From Thysanoteuthis rhombus (lineage: Eukaryota > Mollusca > Cephalopoda > Oegopsida > Thysanoteuthidae): a stretch of DNA of 64,000 bases. Under the pieces are notes generated by a model. That model ran no database searches and was not told where the DNA came from. It was given only the letters and a program-made list of their open reading frames with translations. Shown one piece after another: positions 25,801 to 40,300 of this stretch (position 1 is the stretch's first letter; each line of letters starts with the position of its first letter). The translations under genes and the position numbers were made by a program. The DNA lies in contig OY735207.1 in assembly GCA_963457665.1 (NCBI GenBank), positions 44,143,179-44,207,178 of the forward strand, given 5' to 3'.

Positions 25801-28800
25801 CAGCTAGTGTCCAGTGGCTGGTCAGCAGGTACAGGACATCCTTTTTCCTGAAAGCAGATAGCATATGAAACAAGAGCTCATGTATTAGCTAGACTAGTAA
25901 TTTCAGTGATTCAATAGTTTAGCGTCCCAAATCATCAGGGTTGGTGGGAAGTTGCTGCAAAATACTATCAGATAAAAAACCTTTTCAGAGTCACTTGTTC
26001 TTCAACAGTATCAACATATTTTGCTATTTGTATTTTTATTCATACAATTTAAAATACAAGAGAAAAACAAAACAAAAAATAACATACTCTAATTTTCATT
26101 AGATTTAATGTCTGTCTAGATACTGCTTTGTTGTAGCTGACTGAGTTCTCTTACAATAACTGGTATACTTTAGGATACTAAACTATCGGAGCGCTGTAAT
26201 ATCAACAGAAATACAGGAGGTTGACGTTTACAAGTGGCTGTAAATCTTACTAATAATTTAATGGAATCGCAGCCCTTTTATGTCTTTCTAACATTAAGTC
26301 ATAATTCCTTCTTAGGAATTTCTACTCAATTTGGATGATTTCAAGAAGGAAGATGAAAATTTGGTGATTCCTAAAGAATCCTGTATTTAGAAAAAAAAAA
26401 AAAAAATGAAATGCAGGATATGGTTAATTCTGTGATCTATTAACAGGAGAAAAGGACAGGGAATGAAATGTATAATATGCTTCTTGAAGTAAAACGTAAG
26501 CTGACTTGAGTTTTTGTATAAAATCTTTTGCACAATAGCCTGAGGTACATTTAAGGAAGATGACAAAAATAGTATAACCATGTCAAGAATAATCAATTAA
26601 AGTGATTAATGGCTGAATTTTTAAAAGGATATTAAAAAAAAAAAAAAAAAGCCAAAGATGCGTTCATTTTTATTCATGGTTAAAAAAATTTTTTATTCCA
26701 TTAAATCAAATATTTTCCATGTAATGAAAAAATATTGGATAGTTTTGTCTCATTTGACATTAGCAGATCAACTAGCCTACATGTCTTTTCTGTTCAGTCA
26801 AGTAATGCAAACTAATTTATGCATGGATTTTATACTGTGAGGGCATCATTGTCTGCAGTTGCAAAAGCAATCAAAATCTCATTTATTCTATGTTTCACAA
26901 CACATTGATCCCAGTGCACTTCTCAAAGAGATCTATGGGATACATATATCCCAGCAGTCATACAAAACCTTGGAATATTTACATACCAGAAAGGGTTAAT
27001 TATATAGATCTAAGAAAATATTTCTGAAGATTTTAGATCAAAATTCTGCTAATAACTGAAAAGTGGGTCTTTCCTGTTCAGTCATGCTATTCAAACTCAT
27101 TTCTATGTTGGTTTCATACTACGATGAGATCATTACCTGCAGTAGTAAAAGCCACGGAAATTTCATTTACTTCATTTTTCATGATAGATACACACATTCC
27201 AGCAGTCATGAAACCCTTGGGATATATATGTCCCAGGTGTCTTGAAGGAATAGAGTAAAACTGCATCAAACTTTTGCTCTAAATAGTTAAAACTTTTATT
27301 ACCATTAGTTCTGTGAGTTGTTGACATTATAAATCACTGAGATTGAAGTGAGCTGAATGAAAAGCTAAATGTTCATTTGGTTAATCTAATGATATAACAT
27401 TTGCAGTGGTTTGATTAAAAAATAGTATTCAGAAGTAAACACAAACTATGCTGTAGCACTCATTTATGATTAAAAATCTTTTCAAATAACATTATTTGTT
27501 ACTTTAATTAGCTATTTACTAAGAGTGACTTAGTTTTAGCACAAGGGTACAAGGTATGGCCAACCAGTAAGGATCAAACAAGTTAGTACCTAGTTATTGA
27601 CAGACCTAGATGACCGAGCTTTTGTACACCTGGCTGACTACTAACCTAGTTTTCAGAAACAGAAACAAAACTAGATCAAAACAAAGATCAGGTAAAGAGA
27701 TACAATTTAAATCACAACAGCTATGGCTGTGTTTCTGAAATTACTGTTTATGCTATCTCTATTTTCAGAGATTACAAAAAGTATACTTTCAGCACTTTCA
27801 TGAATAATTTACTATTATGGTGGTAATCTGTTGAAGGAAGAAAAAAATGACTGAGTACAGACAACAAGAATACTTGAGAGCAGAAATGAGTAAAGAAATT
27901 AGTTTCTGTATAGAGTTCTTCATAGGTAAAAAATTAAAGTAAAGGAGGGTTGAATAAGAATATTTAAAAAAAAATCAAAATTATGCAATATAAATTTAAT
28001 TAAAAAAGTTAATAAATTAAAAATATAATCCAAGAAGAAAAAAGGTAGAAATGAAAAGAGTGTAGTTTCATGAAAAGAAAATAATAATCCAACATGATTC
28101 TACCATTGTTGTCAGTAAATTTCCAACCAATTTCTCATAAGTCTTTTTCTTTAAATAGTTAAAAAAAAACAAAAAAACAGAAATATAACAAACATTTCTT
28201 GAGTAGGACGTCTGCCATATCCTGATGATTTACAAGTTAGTCTTGTGGACCAATTTACTAGTGTTGAAAGTTTGATCCTCATAGGTGACCAACTATTGTG
28301 GCCTTGGGCAAAACTATACTGTGCTCATTAGAAAACTATGATAATCTTGAGTAAGAATAAACATCATATACAACAAACATGTTGAGGACAAAGACACAAA
28401 AATCCAAATCGAAAATGCAGACCTGAAAAAAGTACACCATTACATCTATCTAAAACAATGAATCTCTATGAAATCCTCATCAGAAGAAGAAATAAAGAGA
28501 AAAATCTGTAGGATTGAAAGCTTTTGGTAGAGCAAACTCAACCTTTCACAAGAAGACAATCCCATTAGTCCTAGAAAGAAGGGTCTACAACCAATGCATC
28601 CTCCTGATAGTCACCTATGGAGCTCAAACATGGAACCTAACCAAAAGAGTGACCCTCAAACTGAGAACCATACGATGTATACATGCAAGAATCATGCCCA
28701 GCATCACATGGAGGGATCACAAAAAAGTGCAGCATATAAGAGGAAAAAACCAGAAGTCAGGGATATCATAGAATCAATTAAAAAACTCATATGGCAATGG

Positions 28801-29449
28801 GCTAGTCACATTGCAAGAATGGTATACAGCCGCTGGACATCACGTCTCACAATATGGATTCCCAGAGATCATATGTGAAACTGTGGCTGACAAAATTTAA
28901 GATGGTGTGACTAAATAGACAAGTTCAGAAAGTATGTGATGCCCGTAATTGAGAGATCTGGTGACTCCTGGGAAGGTCTATGTCCAACAACATATGCTAA
29001 AAGGCTAATGATTATGATATCATCTAGAGAAAGGTTTTTGCAAGCTAGTCTCACAAGTCATTGATAGTTAAATTCTTTTGGAGTAATTTAGAGATAGTAA
29101 AACCAAACCCAGCTTAATGAATAAATAAAAATATGTGTGATAGGTCTACTTATTTGCTGAAGTAGTTACACATTACCCATCTTTACCAACGGTTGGCGTT
29201 CAAACCCAGGTAAAACGAAATCCATAAATAGTTGAGAGGGTATGTATCTGTAGAGGTTTTTGGATGTAGGTGACTGAGATTGACAACAAATAGTTCATAC
29301 TGATCAGGTAGGATGTTGTTATTGGAAACTCTTCAAAACAATGTAGATTAAACTAATGAAAAACTTGAGAAATGGAATTGAGGTGAAAAAAATAAATAAA
29401 TAAAGACAGGAACAGCAAAAAGATGACTGAATACTTGAATTCACATCTT

Positions 29450-29499
<50 letters not shown>

Positions 29500-31568
29500 T
29501 CCTCTTAAGTATGGGAGTGGATCAATAAGTCTGTAGCCTCACATTAACAGAATTTTTATGCAAAATTTCCACTGTTTAATGTTTGGTTGATGTGATGAAG
29601 AGAGGTTTTGGGTAAAGTGCATTAACAAGGAAGGAGATTATGTTGAGAATCAATAATTATCATGTAAAATGAATGCTTTTTTTATTATCAGAATACAAAC
29701 TTGTTGATATGAGACAAGATAAAGGCAGATAAAATTGCTGTAACATTCATTATCGGGATGACTGCGAAAACAAGGCACAGGGCGTGCCAAAGTGGCAACC
29801 ATAAGTGCTCATTTACAAGGTGGCCAAATGCTTTTCAGAGAAGGCAGGTTTGTTAAATTAGACCATATGGCCAAATGAAGCACAAGACAAGCCATAGTAT
29901 GTTACTTCCAAACCAAATATTGAACCTGAAGAAGGCTGTATAATGTGCAGACAAGTGCTAGGTAATGTCCTGGCACTGCAAGGTATGATATTACCAAACG
30001 AGGCACAATACAAGCCAAAGTTGTACTCTCTAACAAACGATATTAGGTCAAAGGATCCAAATAATGATCAAGTTGTTGAGAGGGTATCGAATAACTGAGT
30101 TGTCGAGAGCTCAATGCCTGGGTTGGGTATTATAAAAAGTTCAGTGGAAGAAGCAGGTTAGGAAGAATTTACTGGTACAAGATATCCTCTAGCATGCACA
30201 GAATGAGAAAAATCTACCCCTCATGGATTGAATAAACTTATGGAAGGTTATAAGCTACGGCAGACACCTGAAGAAGGATGGATGGTACAACAGCTGAATA
30301 GTTGTAATCTAAGTAAATCAACATATAATAGAAATTTTAAAGTCAAGCAACAATTTCATATATCAAACTCTCTCTCATATATGTACATGGTGCCAAGCAA
30401 TAATGATTAGTGAGTAGATCATAACTATTGCATAGTGAAGTTTAATCTTCATCCAGTGCCTTACATATGTGGTCTTGAGCCATACTAATCTTAGCAAATA
30501 TCTCTATGGCTTATGATGAAGTCAGGCTGAAAGCACTGATGTCCTATCTGATCACTGAAATTGAGCAGTGTCAAACTTGATCAGTACTTCAATGGTTGAG
30601 CCTTTAGGAACACTAGGTGCTGTAGGTAGATTGTGGCCTTGTATCAGACAAAGCAAAGCTTGGTAAAAAGAAAAGAATAATGTGTGTGTGCACGGGCATC
30701 CGTCTCTCACACCAACCCAATCAGGCCTTCTTGCTTAGGGTGAGGGGTTTTGAAAGTTAGAACCTGGTAGTGAATAAAGGATAATGGTGCAGTGCAATTG
30801 TTTTATGTAACCCCAATTCAATGAATTTGCTTAAAGAGATGGTATTGTTATTTCGGTTAAGATATATTCGGAATATATCTTTTGGCTCCCAAACCTCCTG
30901 AAAAAGTGGCAGCGGGCACCCATCATTGTGCATACACACGCACATTTAAAATCTGATGTGATTAATCTCTACCATGAAACAATTCTCTTCACCTGAAGAG
31001 AGACTTATTCTAAATACAGAGTCCCAAGAGATGCTAAGAAAGTTCAGGGGAGAAGTTATAATCGTACTTTAGTTGAGTTCAACCCATGTACCAGTCATTT
31101 GAACCTGGTTGGCCTCCATTTTCAGAATCAGGCGAATTGACTTCACTTGATCAACTGCCAATTGTAAACCTGCCAAAATATCAAATTATGTTGACCTGGC
31201 CAGCATCAACGACTGCTCCATTTGATTAGATTGAAGTCTGGAGATGTGGGAAAACAACTAAAACTTTCAAGAGCATTTGTTTTGATCTTATATCATTCTG
31301 CTTCTTTCTCTACAAATGCTCTTGCAGATAACACTGACCCAAGTAGAGCTCTTCACTGGTTAAATGTACTTATAGGATAACCCAGAAACATTTCATGTGT
31401 GATCAAGGAGAGGGAAAATTAGGTTCAATACATGCAAACATATATACACGAACACACACACATATATATATATATATATAAAAAAAAACAAAAACACAAG
31501 TACATATGTGTGTATTTTTACGAACATATCTCAATGTATATGTGTGTGTGTGTGTGTGTGTGTAGATA

Positions 31569-31609
<41 letters not shown>

Positions 31610-34271
31610 ATTGATAATTGCGTCATCCACAGACAGCTGTTTCATTGTATTACAACTCTTCAGTGTGGCTATAGACTATCCAATATCCCATCCAGTACCA
31701 CGAGGCAGGGTCGAAACTGTGGAGCCAATACTTTCTGAACTTGTCTAGTTTGTCTCTATCTTGTATTCTGCCAGGCTTAGTTGTGCATGTGATCACTGGG
31801 GATCCATGTTGTGAGTCGTGTTGTCTATCAGTTGTGTGTCATTCTTGCAACATGACCAGTCCATTGCCATTTGAGTTTTCTAATGGATTCTGTGATGTCT
31901 CGGACACCTGTTCTCTCCCTGTTATACTGTGCTGTCATGTGATCTCTCCATACTTGTGAGCATACACACCCACAAACATACTTGTAATAATGAATAGTAG
32001 CCAAACTCATAGATATTCCATGGATACTGACAACTAAGATTATCCATCATCTGTGCTCTTCAATCAACCTTTGGCTGTATCTTATCATTCTCTCCCTTAT
32101 CCCTTCATATCTTTGTTGCCAATCTATATTTTTATCTATGTGTTATACAAACTTGGATTAGTTTCATGTACAAAAATTTTCCTACCTCCACAGTAAACTA
32201 CCTAACTTAAAAATTTTTTTTTTTTTTACTCTCATTTCCTTTCTTACTCTCTTATTGAACTACCAAACTTCCCTGCCTCTCTTCCAACACTGGCAGTAAA
32301 CTACCTAACTTTTTTTCTGCATCTCCCTCTTGATTCATGTTATCACAGAAAGTATAACATTCTAATGGCGGAAGGTAAGAACAAGCAAATTAATAATATA
32401 ATAGAAGATAAGTATATATTGAAAGGTTCCTGTAAAGTCTGGAAGAACCTTTGTAAGCAAACAAAAGAACAAAAACAATCTTTTATTGTTACCAGGTTTC
32501 AACTAATCCATTCTACAGCCTTCAATCTATGGTGGAAATGCAGCGACACCAACCAATCAACCATCCCTAATAGTGTTGGCTCAATCTCTGTTCTGTTGGA
32601 AAATATTTAAAATAAATGTATAACCAACCAATCACAAGGCAGCAGGAACTGCTATAAAATCTGCTGCCCTGGGATTTGTCGACACTTTGTGGTGTGTTGG
32701 AGTTTATGACACTCCTTGTACATTTCCAAAAGTGAGATTACATTTACGAGGTGTACAATTAGTCACCATTTCTTTTCTGTTCATCACCAATTACTGATAA
32801 AAAGAGCCTCTCTTCTCTCACCTACTGGATAGTACAGCAGAAAAAGACTCTAGAATAGATCAGCTGTAACGTTGTACTGCCAACAACAAAAGAATAAGTT
32901 TAATAATCTAAACTACTCTTAGAACGATAATGGTTATTTTCAAAATCATGCAAGGTCTGCCCAGAAAGTATCCAACCACTTTGAATATCTAGAGAACAGG
33001 TTGTGTAGCCTTAATGCAATTTGGCATCCAATCGGAGAGGGGGACCTTACTGTGCATGCAATAACAGCTATGCTTCTACGCGTTACTCAGTCTGCTGCTA
33101 GATGCCATTGAATGAACTTGTTTAATGCGTGACTGTTGCATTCACAATGACTGAGCAAGTCACCCTTCAGGTCTCGTGCACGGTTTTTGACAAAACATTG
33201 CTTCAGCAAGATTTAACAAGTAATTTCACTTCTTTTCATGATATTTTAAAGCTATTCTCAGTATTATAATAATCCATGTGAGTCAGATAAAAATCTTTTT
33301 GTCTTCTCCTCAGCATTGCTCCGATTAAAAAAAAAAGATAATTAGCTGAATATTTACATGAAAATTGTGTCTCCCATTAAAGCTGAAAGTTGAACTGGTA
33401 TGAATTTGAGTGAATGTTCTCTTCTATAATGCCAAGTGTTTTATTGCTTCAAATAGAGTAAAAGATACAATGAACTAGAAAGCCAACATTATTATCACAA
33501 TAAAACTGAACATTTGTACTACCACACTATACTACCATTATGATGGAGTTACCATGATGCTTTCATTGCTGTTATTTCATGACACTTCCAGCATGATGAA
33601 GACAATACTATTTTATTACATCTGAAAGCTGAAGAATTGTCCTATCTCACAATGTTAACAAAATAAAAATAATTCCTGATTCAGCTCCAAAATTTAACCC
33701 ATTGTTCTTTGGCCCACAAAATCTCATTGAAATTCATTGAGAACTTTTGGAGATATTGTGTGGACAGACAACAATGGGTGATTAAATTACCACTGTCCAA
33801 TTTCATCGGCAGAGGTAATGGCTGATAACTAAGTAAGTAAGATGATTTAATCACCACTTTCCGAGCGCAAGCTCCAATCAATAAGTAAATTAACTCCGGT
33901 TTGGAATGTACCAAGATAGGTGGTTCACAGAATGCAAGTGAGGGATAACAAAAACCAAAGCTCGGTAGATTTTCAGTTAATAGCATTATTTCTGTTTCTG
34001 TAAACACACATTAGTTCACAGACGTACAAGCACTTGCAGGTGTACACACCTAAGCAAACAATATGCACTTATAAACCTGCTGAAAATACATGCACATAGA
34101 CAAAATTATACAAACAATACATGTATATATACCGTATGCACAACACAAAATAACCACATACACATCTATAAGAAGAATGTACACATACACAATGCAAAAT
34201 ACCCACAGGCACATCTGTACAAAGAATATACACATCATTTCACACCAAAGGCATACATGTATATCTGTATG

Positions 34272-34324
<53 letters not shown>

Positions 34325-37300
34325 TACATTCATACACACATACATACATACATACATATACACACAGAGAACATATTCATATGCATACAATTTGCATATA
34401 CCAAATACATATACAAATGTACACAAGCAATATGCATCGAACAATTAAACTCATATACAAGTGTACATGAACATGACACACACACACACACACACACACA
34501 CGTAGAAATCAATTCATCATAATTAACAATGTACATTTGTCATCTGTCATGCTTACATCATCAGTGACGTCTGGTCACGTAACATAATAAAAATAGAATT
34601 GTAGGTTACGTTAAACTTGATTAATTGTACCTTTGCTTAATTTCACCTCTAGATAAGTTTAACATTCAGAAAATATCGGAACATGAACAAGAAACTGCTG
34701 TGTAACATAATGTTTTTGATATTTTATAAGCATAATGCAATAGAAAAATTATTGAATTATTATCGTCAGAAAATGATGGTAAAGGTAAGTTAGTTATTAT
34801 ATAAATGAGCTATTTCCTATTTCTGATAAAGCATTTTTAGATTATTAATAATGACCATGATTCAAGTTTGGACAGAAACAATTCAGATCTCTGTGACAAA
34901 CGAAGTTTGTATTCTGGAAGTTATCAAAGAAGAAAAATGGATTTACAACTAGTAAGCACTCGGAGAGCACATGTAACAGTGATGAAATCATTGTTAGTAT
35001 TGAAATACATTTCCACAGAGGTGAAATCATTACTTTGTGATCACATCTGAAGAATTGTATCATCTTGGTTCGCCCCTAGATTTTAATCAATTGTTCTTTG
35101 GCTAAGAGCCCACCCTTCCACCAAATATCATTGAAATTCATACAGGACATTTAAAGATATTGTGAGGACAAATATAGGTGAATACACATCTTCTGTTGAA
35201 AATTAATTGACACAGGTAACAATTTGATGGATCAGTTATAATGATTACCAGTTAATGATAAAATATATTTTTCTATAGCAGTTCAGACATTTCTATAATG
35301 TCCCAAGTCAGTGACCAAAGTGAGTAGACAAGAGAAACTATTGATACGCAAAAATTTGCTCACTTCATCATAAGCTCTGTTCACACATTTTCAATTGGAT
35401 TGATTTCCTATTTATGTCATTGGTTCTTTGAAAGGCATAATTATAGATTGGACCTTAGAAACCAATAAAGGTTTCAGTGAATCAGTCAGCAGGCAGAGAA
35501 TCTATTTTTTCATGGGTAATAGAACCAGACGAACAATCTGTGGCTAAAGCAACCACAAAATTACAGAGTAGATGGCTTATTGATCCATATATCAAGCTAC
35601 CTAATATATATCAATTCCAATTATCTACCAATTTAACCCAGGCAATACATAGCTTGATGAGAATATGTGGGTAGATTCATCTTAAGTATAATGGAGTTAT
35701 TCTAAGACAGAATGAATTTGAAGACCTGTATACTCCGGGCAAGTTATTGTTAGAGTAAATTTCGAGGCCTTCATACTTCTGGCAATCAGAGAGAATGATT
35801 TGTTCACATCATTTCAATTCTCTTCTCCTCCCATCCTTGCAATAAAATGGAGGTCAAGAATGAAAAATGTTGCTTACGCTTGAATGGGAGCAAAAGTGAC
35901 TCAACCTTCACTATAATTCTCATTCATTCATTTATTCATTACTCCTTCCTTAGAAGTCTGAAGCTTAAGAATTGTTATAGTAGTAGTAGATCATAGGAAT
36001 ATAGAAAGATAGCAAAAGTAATCAATAATAACAACAGATATTAGTTTCGTTTGCATATTATATTTGAAATAGATACATTTTATAGGTAATAAACCACTTT
36101 AACAAGATTATTTCCTTCAATTGCTGAAATATATATTTGAGAGTAATGATATCTTAGTTGTCAACACCCACAGAATTTTTAGAGGTCTAGCAAATCAATT
36201 ATCATGATGAAAGTAAGGAGAAATAGAATGGAGTATTTTAATAGGATTTTAGCATCAAGAAAAATTAAACTTACTCATCATTAGTTTTTACTAGAAGTGT
36301 ATAAAGTGGTTATTTTGATACTGTTCCATATAATAAGTTCTGATAACTGTTATATTAAATTCCAAGTGTGTAACCAGTCCTTTTCAAACAGAAAAAAAAT
36401 GCAAACCCATGTCTTCAACTTGATAATATTCTATTGAAAAGATTCTAATTTCCAATGAAAGGTCAGCATATGAACTTTCATGAAAAATTAGCTTTTAGAT
36501 ATTATATAGTAATGATACACATTGGCAAAATGTATGTATGATATAAAAATACATGTATGCACTGTTGTTTATTCTGTGGAGAAAGAAGAAGGAAGAATGT
36601 ATGGAAGAGAAGAAAAAAAAAGGAAAGAGAAATGAAGCAAGTGGAGAAGGAGTAGATATGAAAGAAAAGGAAAAATAAAGGAAAAGATGGGATACATGTG
36701 TGTGTGTGGCAGTTGGAGAGATATGGCAGAATAGATGATGATCGAGACTAAATAAACAAAGTGGTTGAGTAAAAAAAATGGAGACAGAGAAGATAAAATA
36801 GAAGAGAAGACGTAACAGAATCAAATGAACTGTGAGGCAGGGGAACAGGAGAAAGAGAACCGAGAAGACATTCTAGAAAATGGCAGCGGTTGAAAGAAAG
36901 AAAAAAGAAAGATATGGGATATGAAAGGGATTGGGGGGGAAGGAGAGAAGAGGAGAGTGAACTTGGAAACAGTACAGTCCAATATAGTACTCATGGGAAA
37001 GTGATTGTTTAGAAAAACTTGTCCTACTTAAAATACAGTAGCATTTACTTTCTTTCTTTAATCTATATTTAATCGGGTTAAGATTTTCGATTGGATTAAG
37101 AACCAAGCATAAGAAAATGTTCAAATAATAACAAATTAAAATAGAAAAATCATTTTCTTTTCTCTTGGGTTTTTAAAAAATTTTTTCTATTATTGTTTAT
37201 TGATTGTGCATTTTGCTGAAGATAATTTCTTTTTTTATTCAAAGAAAAAACTATAGCGACAAGAGGGAAAGAAAAAAACTGTTCTTATGCAGTGTCGTCT

Positions 37301-40300
37301 GGAATGTACTTAAATTTTCAAAAAAAAAAAAAATGTGGATATTGCTTTTGTGGGTGGGAGGAAGAGAAAAAATTGGTTAATCTGAGAAGATTCAAGACAG
37401 TTGGGATAAGTACTTGATGTGATGGAAGATAGGAAAAATACAGAGGAACAGGAGAGAGAGAGAGAGAGAATGAACATAGGGGAAAAAAAAAATATGCATT
37501 TTTAGAAGAATTTTGTAAAAATTGGCATTTTTAGTTCATTGACTCTAACATTGAGGATGGAACGTTCTTTGCATATTATGCTTTGTCATTTTAAGAAAGG
37601 TAAAAATACGATTCAATCTCAAAAGAGATTTGAGCAGTTTATGAAGAAGGTACTGTGAATTATAGAATGTGCCAAAAGTTGTTTGCAAAGTTTTGTGTTG
37701 GAGATTTTTCTCTGGATGATGATCTATGGTTGGGTAGACCAGTTGAGGCTGATAGCAATCAAATCAAGACATTACTTGGGAGCAATTTATGTTATACAAC
37801 ATGAGAAATAGCTAACGTAATCAAAATATCCAAATCAATCACTGAAAATCATTTGCTGCAACTTAGTTATAACAACTGGTTGAACGTCTCACACATGAAA
37901 AAAAAATTTAAAAAATACTGTATGTATGTATGTATGTATGTAACTCGCTACTTGAATCTAGCAAAAATGTCGTTTTTGAAACAAATGGTAATGAAAGCTG
38001 GATACAAAAGATTGTGGGGAGAGCAAACTGAACCACCAATATTTGCACCCAAAGCCTATCTTCATCCAAGGAAGGTGATGCTGTGTATTCAAATGGAGTC
38101 CTCTATTATGAACTCCTTCCCGAGCACCAAATGGTTGATTTGAACAAATTATGCTCCCAAAACTGGACAGAATTAGTTATGAAGAGCAGCATAATATATT
38201 TCTTCTGGTGATCAGGCAAAAATTATTACAGCTTGGCCGGGAAGTTTTCACTAAATATTGCACCTTAAGATTAATTTATTCTGGTCTTAACAGAATTCTC
38301 TAAATGAAAAAATTTTGATTTCCTGGTAGACTGCAAAAGGCACCTTAAGCAGTTCTTCATTGAGAGAGCTAACAAGTTATGGGAGGATGGAATTATGAAG
38401 CTATTCAAAGATGGCAGATGATAGTGGAACCAAATGTCAAGTATGTTGTTCAGTAAAGTTAATGTCAAAAATTGAAAAAAAATAGTCTTTTATTTTTACT
38501 AAATAGATTGAATGTAGTTTTTGGTTAATCCAATAATTATGGTTTTAAAATGAAGAATTATATATTCTGTGATAACCATGTTCAAATCGTACACTGGTAT
38601 GAGTATCAGATTAATTTCAGATTATTTAGAATGTGAATTTTTAAGATTAAAAAAAAAAACAAAAAAAAAAACAAGATGTATATTTCTTTTGCAGTGTGAA
38701 ATTCGGCATCCGGTCATTTGGGCACCAGTTGATAGGATAATTTGTCACCAACTCCCCAAAATATCCAAATTTGAAAAAATAAAAGTTCAATAAATTAAAT
38801 ATGGAAATATCAAAATTTAGAATACGTGCAACTGTTTTTATTAATTTTTTTGTTCGGAATTTTATTTTTCTATCACATTTTTCCTTTATTTGATCTGGTG
38901 AGCTTGTAGGTGTCCACGTTGATGGGTAGAATTATTGAATAAAATGTAATGTATGAGGACTGAATTTAGATATACTAAATTGGTATAAGATCATTTGCTC
39001 AATGACTATTGGTCAAACCAACAAATGTAAATAAACTACAGCAGACAATAATTGTCCTATCAACTGATTCACCTCAAGACAAATTTATCTGCAAGGTTTT
39101 GCCAACAACAAATTATCCTAGTACCATAAAACTCAATTGCCAAGTTCTTGACTATTTTCTCTGAATATTCTCTTCAGAAGGCATTTTTCTGTTGTCAAAA
39201 TACAAGTCTATCTCCGTTCTGATACTGAACAAACCTATCCCCCGGCCTGCACAAACCAGGAAATAAAATTCATTCTTTTTAAATCACAGACATTCCCCAT
39301 GATAAACAATATTATCAACAACATTTTATTTAGATTATAATTCTAATTAGATTAAAATAATCTATTAGAGTTAATCATTAATCCTAATCTGCGCATCAAA
39401 GTGAAATCCAAGTAATTGCCATGTACATGATGCTGGACAAGGGATTAGACTCTCTCAGTTTGAATTCAAAGTTGCCCTTCTCCTAGACTGGTAGCCAACC
39501 AAGTCTGAAGAACCTAGTTTGCCCGGCTATTTATACATCACTGGTGGAGAATAGATGGATTCATGCGTGAAATGGGGTGAGAACACAAACTGTCTCAATT
39601 TTCTAAAAGATGGGGAAAATTTTGATATTTTAAAAATCTTTGCAAGGATCTCTACGTTTGTGCTTTGGGACCACTATTAAGTGAAAGTCACAAATTGTTT
39701 ATTTCTGGGGGTTGACCACAGGTAACCAAAACCATGGAAAAGAAGGGCACCATCGTATGATTATCTGTATATATGAGTGAGGGGTATCACAATGTTTGTC
39801 ATGCTATAGAAAACCCTTTATACACAGGTATAGATGTACCAGATTTAGCATGAATACTTGATAGATGTTTAGCAAGTTATTTTTTTTAACCTTATTTCCT
39901 AGATATGTTTTTTTGGGGGCTGAATCGATTTTCAATGCAATTTTAATGCTAAAAGGAGACATATTATGAGGATGTTCTTTAATGACGTTTAATGACGTTA
40001 TATGACATTCAAAAAAGATTTTAATCAATTATTGAAGCGGTGATGTCATGCAGTGTTTGCATTTTAAGAGGCTTTTTCCAATCTCATAACAGTATTAAAT
40101 TATTCATTTTTTTTAATCAATTGGAAAAAAAAACACATGCTCTTATTTTTACAGCATTTTACAGCTAACTAGGATAGTTCCAAGTTACTATCATGAATAG
40201 CACTAATCCAATTTGATATATATTTGCTATAAATGAAAAGAGACAACTGTTTAAGGAATTCTCACATACTCTTCAAGGCCTCCCCAACAAAAATTTTTTT

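Noticed and set aside
25652..25873. 73-residue frame as a separate protein
   Set aside because: It is an out-of-frame reading of OPLAH exon 2; the conserved product is in another frame of the same strand.
30518..30630. Functional 5S rRNA gene
   Set aside because: Too many substitutions in conserved positions and no T-run terminator at the proper place; it continues into a SINE tail.
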